Part shown: piece after piece, positions 16,960 through 26,472 of the stretch
How the letters are laid out: every line of letters begins with the position of its first letter
Position numbering within the stretch: the first letter of the stretch is position 1
Assembly: GCA_017307505.1 (NCBI GenBank)
Contig: JAFKEE010000062.1
Location: 1 to 54,347 of the forward strand
Length of the DNA: 54,347 nt
Origin: Acidobacteriota bacterium
GTDB taxonomy: Bacteria; Acidobacteriota; Terriglobia; Bryobacterales; Bryobacteraceae
Direction: 5' to 3'
Made by a program: the position numbers and the translations under genes
Notes under the pieces: model-generated
Databases searched by the model: none
What the model saw: only the letters and a program-made list of their open reading frames with translations
What the model was told of the DNA's origin: nothing

Positions 16960-19900
16960 CTAGAAGAAGAAGGAGACTTGGAGACGGGCAGAGCGGGGGC
17001 TCTGGAAGCTATTTGCCAGACCGTAGGTCGGGTCGATGCGGCCATTCTGAGCCTTCATGAGAGCAAAGGTGTCAAAGCCCTTGAAGAAGTCTGCATCATG
17101 GGCGAACGTCAGCTGGCCGTCATCCGGGTGGAGCAGGTTCACTGCTTTGTCGGTGACGATGCTGCTGTTCAGGAGATTGAACACGGTGAACTCGAACCGG
17201 AGGCGCATTGCTTCATGAGCTTTGAAAGGCGCGAAGTCGTGCATCAGGTTCATGTCGAAGTTGTAGAACACGGGTGTGCGGCCCATGTCGCCACGGCCGA
17301 AGGGGTAGGCCGGGGTGGTGGAGATCACGTTGATGTTCGTGGTCAACGGCGTACCGGAGTAGACCGAGATGTTCGGAGAGAGCGTCGTGTTGCCGAGGAG
17401 GCTCTTCAGCGTATAACCGCCGAAGAACTTAAAGGTGTGCGGACGATCTGTGCCGAGCCGGCCTTCAGCGATCTTGCCATTCTGGGTGTAGCTGATCCAG
17501 GGCAGGTCGAAGTAGCGGTTGACGTTCGGGCTGGTGCGGCCGTTTTCGTCGGAGCTGGCCAGTCCGCTGTAGTTACCGTAGGAGCGGCTCCAGGTGTAGG
17601 AGGCAGCGAACTGGTAGTTCTTGGCGAAGCGCTTGTCGAGCCGGAACTCGAGGCCGTCGTAGTCGCGACGGGCTTTCGGAGTCGTCGGGATGCCGGCTTC
17701 CCAAGTCTTCGGATCGGCCGTGAGTCCTTCCCCAGGATTGGCGATGTAGTAGATTTCGCCATCGGGGCCAAGTGTGCCAACGTCTTCAATGGTCCGGATG
17801 AGCCGGCGATTGGTGTAGCGGGCGGAAGCAACGAGCGTCGAGCTGAGGCTGTAGTCGAACCCGATGTCGAGCATGCGCTGCTTCATCGGCTTCAGGTTCT
17901 TGTCGACGGTATTGTTGTTCGGGTCGTTGGACGGGATGCGCCAGTTGATGGCTTCGAAGAAGGTGCCCTGCAACTTGCGAGGATCCGCAGGGACGCCCTG
18001 GTTCGTGTTCACCCAGTTCGGGTCGTTCAAAGAATAGAAGTAATCCCACCAGACGTCGCCGCCGAAGCTGCCGCGAGGCATTTCATACTTCATCACATCG
18101 TAGAAGTAGCCCCACGATGCATAGAAGCGCATCTTGCCGTCGCCTTTGGGATCAAACGCACCACCGATGCGGGGCGAGATCTTGCTGCCCCAGCCGAATT
18201 CGATCGGGGGCGCAGCGGTGGTCTGACCGGCGATGGAGAAGCTAGGCAGGAACTCGCGCTCCGTGCGGAGACCGAGGTTCAGAGTCAGGTGCTTGTCTAC
18301 GCGCCAGTTGTCCTGGAAGAAGATGCCCTGATTGTCGCTGGATGCATCGCCGAGGGTGCCGAACAGGCGATAGCGGTAGTATCCAAACGGCCCGGTCTGC
18401 TTACCGGAGCACTGGCTGGTGACGCAGGTGTAGTCCTGGCCCCAGAAGTAACGATAGTAGCCATTGGGATAGGTGAGCTGCTTCACAGAGTTCGACAGGC
18501 GGTTGGTCTGCCAGCCAGCCTTGATATTGTGCTGGCCGTGCCAGTTGGCCAGGTAGCTCACGTCGGCGTTGAGGTTGACCCGCTTATAGATGTTGAAGTC
18601 GTTCTTGGCAACGGCCTGAACTACCCAGCCGGCCGGGCCACGCAGATTAGCCGGGATGGCGAGGCTGGAGGCAACGTTCGAATTCGAGTAGTAGATCGCA
18701 GTGGTGTTCGGAATCGAATAAGCGTTGGTGTTGTTGTTGTAGTTGTAACCGCCGCGGAACGAAACGATCAGCTTGCTGGTGGCGAGGTAATCAACCTGCC
18801 CCGAAAGGATGTTGCCCGCAGAGTACTCACCGAGTTTGGGCCAGGGATTCGAGGAGGAGTCTGTGCCGTCGCGCGCCGGGAGGAGACCCTGGATGTAGCT
18901 AGGATTCCAGATCCAGCTCGCGTTCATGCGGACCTTGCTGAACGGCACGTAGTCGAGCTTGTTGGTCAGATAATACTGCCGGTCCTTGCGGGAGTACTTA
19001 CCAGACACGTTGTCCGCAAGGAAAGTGACATTGCGGTCGGTGGTGGTAGTGGTGGGCATGTAGCCGCTGAAGAAGAACAACTTGTTCTTGATCATCGGGC
19101 CGCCGACACTGAACACGGGATTCCACGTCGAGTAGTCGTCCATCGTGTTCTGGAAGTAGCGGGTCTTCATGCGGGTGGTGTCGTTGGGGTCGAACTGCAG
19201 CGTGGGGCGAAGACGGGCCGACATGCTGTTGTTGTTGAAGTAGAAGCCAGCCTGGCCGTGAAAATCGTTGGAGCCGCTGCGGACAACCGCATTCACAACG
19301 CCGCCCATGGCGCCGCCATACTGGGCTTCCATGACACCGTTTTTCACCTGAACCTGCTGAATCATCTCGACAGGGACCTTATTCTGTCCACTCAGGATGC
19401 CGGTCTGGACACTGGTGACTTCCATGCCATCCAGATAGAAAGTATTCTCGGAGCCGGAAGCGCCGTCAACCTGGAAACCACCGGATTTGGACTCGTTGCG
19501 CGCGCCGGGGGCGAGGTTCACGAGGTCATAAAAGCTGCGGCCTTTCGGGATGAGGTCAAAAAGAACGTCTTGTCGACGTTGATCGCCGAAGAACTGGAAG
19601 ACGTATCCACCATCACGGCATCGGCGTTGATGACAACGCTTTCGGTGACCTGACCGACTTCCATTTTGAAGTCAACGCGGGTCGCGCGGCCTAGGTTCAC
19701 AGGAACCGTGGTTTTTCTGACCATCGAAAAACCCTGGGCCGTGCCAGTCACGGTGTAAACGCCGGCTGGGACGTTGCTGATCTGGAAGAGACCGGTTGCA
19801 TCCGAGATTACGGAAATGGGCTGGGGCAGCGAACCGCCGCTGACTTCGACCTTCGCATTCGGAACCGCTGAACCCGAAGCATCGGTGACCTGACCGGCGA

Positions 19901-20015
19901 TGCTGCCTGTTGTCTCCTGACCGACCGCAATGCCTGCCAGCAAGGTGACTAGAGCCAGGCACACGGTTAGGAGGCCTTTTGAGCCCCTGAAGCATTCGAT
20001 TAGTTTACTTAACAC
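16960..20015 (-). pseudogene. Oar-like TonB-dependent receptor C, frameshifted
   Basis: Two adjoining frames together encode one receptor of about 1018 aa. The first (20015 down to 19518) gives GTG start, signal peptide (LLTVCLALVTLLAGIAVGQ), regulatory-like domain and the segment ending SAINVDKTFF. The second frame continues with DLIPKGRSFYDLVNLAPG, plug motif QVDGASGSENTFYLDGME and a barrel ending QVSFFF. The break is at an A5 run on the plus strand (19558-19562; T5 in the coding strand): deleting two bases or adding one restores the frame. Start GTG has an excellent TGGGAGG five bases upstream. The rest of the gene shows no further damage, so this is either a recent mutation, a phase-variable tract or a sequencing error. 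Convergent with receptor B, divergent from receptor D. Confidence 0.85.
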
Positions 20016-20348
20016 TGAAACCTCCCAAAATTAGGTTGATTGGCTACTCCCAAACGAATTCACCCCGCCGAGTCCATAAACCAACATGGGCCTGGAGCGA
20101 GACGGTAAAACTCTGCAAGGAAGCGTCCGATCGGGACAAGGAGATTTGCATTGTAGCTGGGGCAGGGTGGCGGTCCGGCATTCAGGATGGTCTGTTCGCA
20201 ACTGGTGCGATTGCCCACCTGCAACCTGGTCGCAGGAGTTGCTCCAACTCGACTTTGAGCCCGGCGGATGGTCGGTAGACCTGCCGCTGGAGCTATCATC
20301 CAAAGCACTCCTTAACTCCCCAAACAGAGATCACACGTCAATGTGGTG

Positions 20349-20379
20349 ATTGTAACATCACGTGTGCTAATTATGTCAA
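20349..20379 (-). promoter_or_regulatory. Candidate promoter of receptor C
   Basis: On the minus strand a perfect TTGACA (20374-20379) is followed 19 nt later by TACAAT (20349-20354), which is preceded by a TG at the extended -10 position (TGTTACAAT). The spacer is two bases long of ideal. The inverted repeat GTGAT-N6-ATCAC (20346-20361) overlaps the -10 and could be an operator. It would give an mRNA leader of about 325 nt. Confidence 0.4.
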
Positions 20380-20453
20380 CGAATTGAGCATACGCGGATC
20401 TGATGTTCCGAACACCATGCGAAGACGGGTCTGGAGGTCTCAAAACCAGCATT

Positions 20454-20486
20454 CTGTTGCATGTGTAACGAAACACATGTCAACAG
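20454..20486. repeat. Large inverted repeat with CTGTTG ends
   Basis: CTGTTGCATGTGT (20454-20466) and ACACATGTCAACAG (20473-20486) are complementary except for one bulged T, separated by AACGAA. It may be an operator for a dimeric regulator or an RNA hairpin. The half-site CTGTTGC recurs at 20755-20762 and as the palindrome at 20863-20874. Confidence 0.45.
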
Positions 20487-21126
20487 ATCCCACAGATGTC
20501 GGCCGCAGATTCGACATTAATTCTCCTCTATCGTTCGATTCCCGGGAGCAAGTGGTTCAAAGCATACAAATCTATAGGGTATAACGACCTTTTTGTCTGC
20601 CTTACAACCCTGTCGATCGAGAGCAGCACAACAGATCGGCGCCCAGGCAAAAAGTCAGCCTAATGCGATCATTGAACAGCATAATACAACCTATCTTTCG
20701 AACAATTTCGACTAATCTGTACTTGCTTGTTACTCTTTGAAATCCTGTTACATTCCTGTTGCGGACAGCGGAACAGAGGACCTCCCGCACGCGGTGAATC
20801 CAGGATGGGAGGCCGGCACATTGCAGCTCGCGGTTAAGTGGCTCAATGTACGTTACTTGCCTCTGTTGCAACAGGCGTTGCATCACCATTGAAACGTGTA
20901 CAGACGACGGTCTGGTCGGGGAAGCGCCGATGTATAAAACCACAGTAACCCCTTGTACCCATTGTCGATAGAAATTATGCAAATCCCGCAATATGTAAAT
21001 TCTTCATTGACATAGCGAGAGCCCTTAATTTACTCTTGCAAAATCCTCCTCACCAAGGAGTGGGCTTTGAGGGCATCGCGCAGCACCACTTGACCAAGGT
21101 GCTTAGCAAAGGAAAGGGAGATCTGT

Positions 21127-24100
21127 ATGCTTAAGCGTAGTTTTGCGGCAGGAAGGACGTGTGTCTTCCTGTTCGCAGTCCTGTTGGGGTTAACAGGCAT
21201 CCTCTTCGCGCAAGAGAACTCGGGCCGGATCGACGGCACGGTTGTCGATGAAACGGGCGCCGCCGTGCCTGCCGCGAAACTGGTGGCCTCGTCGCCGATC
21301 TTGCCGAGAGACCTCGAGACGGAATCGGACGGAGCCGGGTATTTCGCCTTCCCGAGCTTGCCGCCTGGCGTCTACACGCTGACCATCACCAAAACCGGCT
21401 TCACCACCTCGAAGCAGGTGAACATCCGGGTGACCCTCGGTGCGAAGATTACTCTGAGTCCGAAACTGGGCGTCGGTACGGTTTCCCAGACCGTGGAAGT
21501 CACGGAAACCGCAGTTTCGCTGGACGTAACGAGCAGCCGTACCTCAACCAACATTACTTCCGACCAAGTGGTCGAACTCCCTAAGTCGCGTAACGTAAAC
21601 AGCCTTCTTGCCATGGCTCCCGGCGTCCGCCTGGAAGCCAAGTCCGGCTCCGCGGGTGTCGGCGGTATCTCCGTCGACGGTGCCAGCGGTTCTGAGAACG
21701 TATTCATTCTGGACGGTGTGGAAGTTAGCAACACTCTGAACGGTTCCCTGGGCGGCTCCGCCAACATCCCCTTCGAGTTCCTGCGCGAAGTGCAGGTGAA
21801 GAGCGGCGGTTTCGAGTCCGAGTATGGCGGTGCGACCGGCGGTGTGGTGAACCTGGCCACGAAGAGCGGCAGCAACAGCTATCACGGCGAGCTCAACTAT
21901 CAGTTCACCAGCAACCAGTTGAATCCGCGGCCCCGCGGCGCCTGGCAGGGTTCCCCGCTGAACGCCGACGTGGCCGACTTCTTTGCTCCCGTTGAAGATG
22001 TCTATCGCAAACAGTATCCGGGCTTCACGTTTGGTGGTCCGATCCTGAAGGACCGGATTTACTTTTTTGTGGGCTATATGCCGGAGTTCTCGCGCTATCA
22101 GCGCACGAACCACTATGACGCGGCCTCGAATCCGGTCGCCGCGAACCGTGCGCTGGGAACGAGACAGTACAACCAGGAGACGATCCAGCATTACTCGATC
22201 GCGCGCCTTGATTATTCAGCGACCTCCAAGTTGAACATCAACACCTCCTGGCTGTGGTCGCCTTACCGGCTGTCGGGCTCCCTGCCTTCGACGGATATCC
22301 GCCGCGCCCCGCCGACGAACGACCTGACGGTGACGGGCGGCTGGGCTCCGACCCAGGCTTACACAGCTTCGGCCACTTATACCGTGACGTCGAAGTTCCT
22401 GATCAGCGCTCGCTACGGGTATAAGTACGAAAACGCGAAAGCATCGAACTACGGTCTGCCCGGTGTGCCGTACTACACCTACCAGACGGCGTCCGCGTCT
22501 TCTCCTGTCGCAGTGCCGTCCGGAGTGGCGGGTTCGTCAGGCTTCTCCAGTTCGAGCTCGACGCTGGCTACGGCTCGCGACATCACCACGCGCAACAACG
22601 TCTACCTCGATGCCACGCAGATCTTCGAGGCCAAAGGCCAGCATTCGCTGAAGTTCGGATTTGCCCTCAACCGGCAGTCGAACGATGTGGCGACCGACTA
22701 TACGAATGGCCGCTTCCTGATCTACTGGGGTGACAAGTACACCCGCGGCAGCATCAACCAGGCGACCGGTACATACGGCTACTACACCTGGGAGGATGGC
22801 GTACGCCTGAACTCCAACGTCAATGGCCGGAACATGGGCTTCTACGCACAGGACGCCTGGCGAATCCATTCCCGCGTCACCGTCAACCTTGGCGTACGGT
22901 TTGAGAATGAGTTCCTGCCTCCGTACAAGAAGGAACAGGCGGGCGTGAAGATCGCCAATCCGATCTCGTTCGGCTGGGGCGACAAGATTGCTCCGCGTAT
23001 CGGTGTGGCGTGGGATCTTTTCGGCGACGGCAAGTGGAAGCTGAGCGGCGGTTATGCATCGGTATTCGATGTGATGAAGTTCAACCTGGCTCGTGGCTCT
23101 TTCGGCGGCGAGTTCTGGGTGACTCACGTCTACCAGCTGAACGATCCGAACGTGCAGAACCTGTCCAAGGCCAACCCGGGCGTTCTCGGGCCCTCGATCA
23201 TCACCTACGACAACCGCACGTTGCCGATCAATTCGGCCGGCGTCATCGACGGTAACGATCCGAACATGAAGCCCTACCAGACCAAGGAGTACTTCTTCAA
23301 CCTGGATCACCAGTTGAGCGACAGGATGGTTGGCGGCATCCGTTATACCCGCAAGCGTCTCATCAACTCGATTGATGACATCGGCGTGCTGGATGCGGAA
23401 GACAACGAAGTTTACCTGATTGGCAATCCTGGCCGTGGTCTGACGCGGGACACCAGCTCCGTTTATGGACAGAAGACGCCGAACGGCCAGGAGTTCCTGG
23501 TTCCGCAGGCGACCCGCGACTATGACGGTGTGGAATTCAGCGTTCGCGGCCGCGTGGCCCGTGGCCTTCAGTTGAACGCTTCGTACACGTTCAGCCGGCT
23601 GTACGGCAACTATGCCGGCCTGGCGAACTCGGATGAGAACGGCCGCTCGAACCCGAACAACGATCGTGCGTTCGACTTGCCGTACTACTACTTCGACGCC
23701 AGCGGCAGCCAGAAGAACGTCTTCGGGCGGCTGGCCACCGACCGTCCGCACACCTTCAAGCTGTTCACGAGCTATGACCTGAAGACCCGTGCGGGCAGCA
23801 CGATCGTCGGGATCAGCCAGTATGCCTACAGCGGCACGCCGCTGTCGACGTCGGTCATCTACCAGTCGGCTCCGACCTATCCGAATGGACGCGGCGATCT
23901 GGGCCGGACACCATTCTTCACCCAGACCGACATCCAGGTGTCGCACGAGATTCCGCTGAACGAGCGGGCCCGGTTGCGCCTGGAAGCGAACGCGATCAAC
24001 CTGTTCAACCAGGCGGCTGTGACCAATATCCAGCAGCAGATCAACCGTTCCGGCGCCATCAGCGCCGCCGAACTACCGGTCGCGAAGTTCTTCAGCGGCT

Positions 24101-24246
24101 ACAAGCTGAGTGATTTCGCGAATCCGCAGAACATCAACAAGCTGACCGGCGCCGCCACCGGCACCCGGTACAGCCCCATTTTCGGCCTGCCTCTCGCCTA
24201 TCAGGGTCCGAGAGAAATCCGCCTGGGTCTGCGCTTCCTCTTCTAG
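21127..24246 (+). CDS. Oar-like TonB-dependent receptor D
   Basis: Intact outer-membrane receptor of 1039 aa. Signal peptide (CVFLFAVLLGLTGILFAQ), regulatory-like domain (GRIDGTVVDETGAAVPAA, GYFAFPSLPPGVYTL), plug (GISVDGASGSENVFILDGVE, GFESEYGGATGGVVNLAT) and barrel with RLYGNYAGLANSDENGR, DRPHTFKLF and final RLGLRFLF. ATG 21127 follows GGGAG with six bases between. It is closest in motif content to receptor C, which it faces head-to-head across a 1.1-kb leader. There is no SusD-like partner, as usual for this acidobacterial receptor type. Confidence 0.92.
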   Translation: MLKRSFAAGRTCVFLFAVLLGLTGILFAQENSGRIDGTVVDETGAAVPAAKLVASSPILPRDLETESDGAGYFAFPSLPPGVYTLTITKTGFTTSKQVNIRVTLGAKITLSPKLGVGTVSQTVEVTETAVSLDVTSSRTSTNITSDQVVELPKSRNVNSLLAMAPGVRLEAKSGSAGVGGISVDGASGSENVFILDGVEVSNTLNGSLGGSANIPFEFLREVQVKSGGFESEYGGATGGVVNLATKSGSNSYHGELNYQFTSNQLNPRPRGAWQGSPLNADVADFFAPVEDVYRKQYPGFTFGGPILKDRIYFFVGYMPEFSRYQRTNHYDAASNPVAANRALGTRQYNQETIQHYSIARLDYSATSKLNINTSWLWSPYRLSGSLPSTDIRRAPPTNDLTVTGGWAPTQAYTASATYTVTSKFLISARYGYKYENAKASNYGLPGVPYYTYQTASASSPVAVPSGVAGSSGFSSSSSTLATARDITTRNNVYLDATQIFEAKGQHSLKFGFALNRQSNDVATDYTNGRFLIYWGDKYTRGSINQATGTYGYYTWEDGVRLNSNVNGRNMGFYAQDAWRIHSRVTVNLGVRFENEFLPPYKKEQAGVKIANPISFGWGDKIAPRIGVAWDLFGDGKWKLSGGYASVFDVMKFNLARGSFGGEFWVTHVYQLNDPNVQNLSKANPGVLGPSIITYDNRTLPINSAGVIDGNDPNMKPYQTKEYFFNLDHQLSDRMVGGIRYTRKRLINSIDDIGVLDAEDNEVYLIGNPGRGLTRDTSSVYGQKTPNGQEFLVPQATRDYDGVEFSVRGRVARGLQLNASYTFSRLYGNYAGLANSDENGRSNPNNDRAFDLPYYYFDASGSQKNVFGRLATDRPHTFKLFTSYDLKTRAGSTIVGISQYAYSGTPLSTSVIYQSAPTYPNGRGDLGRTPFFTQTDIQVSHEIPLNERARLRLEANAINLFNQAAVTNIQQQINRSGAISAAELPVAKFFSGYKLSDFANPQNINKLTGAATGTRYSPIFGLPLAYQGPREIRLGLRFLF

Positions 24247-24285
24247 AGAAGCATCTCCAGTCGAAGCGGACCAATCCGCCAACAG

Positions 24286-24320
24286 ACCGGCTTCCCTCCC
24301 AACGGACGGAAGCCGGTTTT
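24286..24320 (+). terminator. Intrinsic terminator after receptor D
   Basis: ACCGGCTTCC (24286-24295) and GGAAGCCGGT (24308-24317) form a perfect 10-bp stem with a 12-nt loop, followed by TTT G T. It lies 40 bp after the receptor D stop and separates it from the two-component operon. Confidence 0.8.
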
Positions 24321-24381
24321 GTCTGCGCGGGGTCCGGAATATTGAAGGGACGGGCCAGGTCCGAAATGGCAGAATAGGCAC

Positions 24382-26472
24382 ATGAGGCAGCGGGTACGAT
24401 TCGGCGCCGGGTTGGTGGTGCTCTCCATCCTGATCTATCTCGTCGTCCTGCAGGGGTCGTTCACGGTGGGCGACTATGGTCCGTCGACTCCAGAACAGAC
24501 CTATGTGTTCTGGGGGCTGTCGACCCTCACCTTCCTGCTCACGGTGCTGCTGGCCTTCATGCTGTTCCGGGATGCCGTGAAGCTGTACTTTGCGCGGCGG
24601 GCCGGGGTGGAAGGTTCGCGCATCCGGACCAAGATGCTGGTGGGCGCCTTAAGCCTGACCTTCCTGCCTACGATCTTCCTGGTGCTGTGGAGCATTTCGG
24701 TGCTGAACCGCAATCTGGACAAGTGGTTCAGCCGGCCGGCAGAGATCATGAAGCTGAATATGCAGGAGATCAGCGCGGTGATCGATCGCGAGGCCAGCGG
24801 CCGACTGCAGGCCTCGGCGCGGTGGGTGGCGGATAGCGAAGACCTGCGTTCCTTCCTGAAGACCGGACACGTTCCAGCAGAGTTCTTCGCCTCGGTGTGT
24901 GACGTCGCCGGCGCCGACCGGGTATATGTTCACCGGGCGGACGGAGGCCAGATCTCCATCTGCCAGGCCAACCCGGACCCGAAATCGGACCAACCAGAAA
25001 AGGGAGGGCCGGTGCGAGCCACGGCTCCGGTGGATAGTGTGGGGGAAGTGGTCATGGAGGCGCACCTGCCGCTGGACCTGGTGCAGCGTAAGAAGGAGAT
25101 GGATCAGCAGGTGAGCGACTATGACCGGCTGGCGTCGGGGCGGAAGGAGACGCGCCGGTTCTATCTGCAACTGCTGGTCCTGATCACGGTCTTTATCCTC
25201 TTTATTGCGGTGTGGGTTGCACTCTTCCTGGCGCGACAGATTTCGTCCCCGGTGGCCGCCTTGCTGGAGGCGGCACGGGCGGTGCGCGGCGGAAATCTGT
25301 CCTACCGAGTAAAGGTCGAAGCAACGGACGAGCTGGCCTCGCTGGTGCGCGCCTTCAACGAGATGACCCAGGATCTGCAGGCCAACCAGGACGAACTGGA
25401 GCGGCGGCGTCGATTCATTGAAGCGGTGCTGCAGAGTATCCCGACTGGTGTTTTCTCGCTGACACACGACGGCACGGTGCAACTGGTGAACGGGGCGCTG
25501 CTGCGGATCTTTCCGGAGGGCCGGGTGCAACCGGGCCGGAAGTTGATGGAACTGCTGCCGCGGGAACGGCAGGAGGAGTTTTCGCGACTGTTGAAGAGGG
25601 CTCGGCGTACGGGCACGGCGGACCGGCAGGTGGAGATCCGGACGGAAGAGGGCGTGCGTCATTTCTCGGTCACGGCGGCCGCGCTGGAGGCGAGTGTTAC
25701 GAGCGGCTTTGTGGTGGTGGTGGAAGACACGAGCGAGCTGATGCGTGCGCAGCGAGCCGCGGCGTGGCATGAGGTGGCACGGCGCATCGCGCATGAGTTG
25801 AAGAATCCGCTGACGCCCATCGCGTTGAGCTCGGAGCGGATCCTGCGGCAGTTGGACAAGACCGCGGCGCCGCCGGAGGTGCGGCGGATTGTGAGCGAAT
25901 GCTGCGCCACGATTGGCCGGGAGGTGGAGAGCGTCAAGACGCTGGTGGATGAGTTTGCCCGATTCGCGCGCTTCCCAGCGGCACAACCGGCTCCCGCCGA
26001 TTTGAATGCCGTGGTGGAGGAAGGGCTGGCAGTTTTTCACGGGCGGCTGGAGGACATCTCGATTCACGTCTCGCTGTCATCGTCGCTGCCGATGGTGGCC
26101 CTGGACCGGGATCAGTTCAAGCGCGTGATCGTGAATCTGGTGGACAACGCGGCCGAAGCGATGGCGGATTCCCCCTTGCGGCATCTGTTCATTGAGACGC
26201 ACGCCGTTTCGCCGGAACTGGTGGAGCTCATGATTGCGGATACCGGATGCGGCATCACCACGGAGGACAAGGAGAAGCTCTTTCTGCCGTACTTCAGCAC
26301 CAAGCAGCGGGGGACGGGCCTGGGTCTGGCGATTGTGAGCCACATTGTGGCGGAGCACCGCGCGCGGATCCGTGTGGAAGATAACAATCCGGTAGGTGCA
26401 CGCTTTATTATCGAAATACCGGCCATCGCGTCCGCCGAGTTTGACGCCCGGCCGGTCGAGGTGCGTGCATGA
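24382..26472 (+). CDS. NtrY-like membrane sensor histidine kinase
   Basis: 696 aa. Three hydrophobic segments near the N-terminus (~7-27, 42-62, 85-107), a periplasmic domain, a fourth segment (LITVFILFIAVWVALFL) followed by HAMP (SPVAALLEAARAVRGG...), a PAS domain (RRFIEAVLQSIPTGVFSL) and a HisKA/HATPase module. The H-box WHEVARRIAHELKNPLTPIALS is the signature of the NtrY group; N-box is LVDNAAEAM, then DTGCGI and GTGLGLAIV. NtrY-type kinases usually signal nitrogen status or redox to NtrX. The gene overlaps its regulator by four bases (ATGA at 26469-26472), so the pair is co-translated. Signal sensed here is unknown. Confidence 0.9.
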   Translation: MRQRVRFGAGLVVLSILIYLVVLQGSFTVGDYGPSTPEQTYVFWGLSTLTFLLTVLLAFMLFRDAVKLYFARRAGVEGSRIRTKMLVGALSLTFLPTIFLVLWSISVLNRNLDKWFSRPAEIMKLNMQEISAVIDREASGRLQASARWVADSEDLRSFLKTGHVPAEFFASVCDVAGADRVYVHRADGGQISICQANPDPKSDQPEKGGPVRATAPVDSVGEVVMEAHLPLDLVQRKKEMDQQVSDYDRLASGRKETRRFYLQLLVLITVFILFIAVWVALFLARQISSPVAALLEAARAVRGGNLSYRVKVEATDELASLVRAFNEMTQDLQANQDELERRRRFIEAVLQSIPTGVFSLTHDGTVQLVNGALLRIFPEGRVQPGRKLMELLPRERQEEFSRLLKRARRTGTADRQVEIRTEEGVRHFSVTAAALEASVTSGFVVVVEDTSELMRAQRAAAWHEVARRIAHELKNPLTPIALSSERILRQLDKTAAPPEVRRIVSECCATIGREVESVKTLVDEFARFARFPAAQPAPADLNAVVEEGLAVFHGRLEDISIHVSLSSSLPMVALDRDQFKRVIVNLVDNAAEAMADSPLRHLFIETHAVSPELVELMIADTGCGITTEDKEKLFLPYFSTKQRGTGLGLAIVSHIVAEHRARIRVEDNNPVGARFIIEIPAIASAEFDARPVEVRA

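Larger units (their letters stand above)
20016..21126. other. 1.1-kb intergenic region between divergent receptors C and D
   Basis: No supported gene: the short frames on both strands have no ribosome binding sites or family resemblance. The region is AT-richer than the genes around it and rich in inverted repeats built on CTGTTG(C): a hairpin-like repeat at 20454-20486, direct copies CCTGTTAC (20744-20751) and CCTGTTGC (20755-20762), and the palindrome CTGTTGCAACAG (20863-20874). Promoters for both receptors must lie here. Confidence 0.55.

Noticed and set aside
19550-19566. Programmed -1 frameshift signal in receptor C
   Set aside because: The local sequence does not form an X XXY YYZ slippery heptamer in the reading frame and no downstream stem was evident, so mutation, tract variation or sequencing error is favoured.
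16936-19653. 905-codon open frame antisense to receptor C
   Set aside because: It is a mirror of strong GC bias at the third codon position of the real gene. The translation is Val/Glu/Gly-rich with no domain, while the opposite strand reads as a clear receptor.
20346-20361. CRP-type binding site (GTGAT-N6-ATCAC)
   Set aside because: The spacing between GTGA and TCAC is eight rather than the six bases of the CRP consensus; kept only as a possible operator overlapping the candidate promoter.
20602-20991. 129-codon minus-strand frame in the receptor C/D gap
   Set aside because: No ribosome binding site or recognisable family, composition unlike neighbouring genes. A relic of a lost gene cannot be excluded but is not supported.
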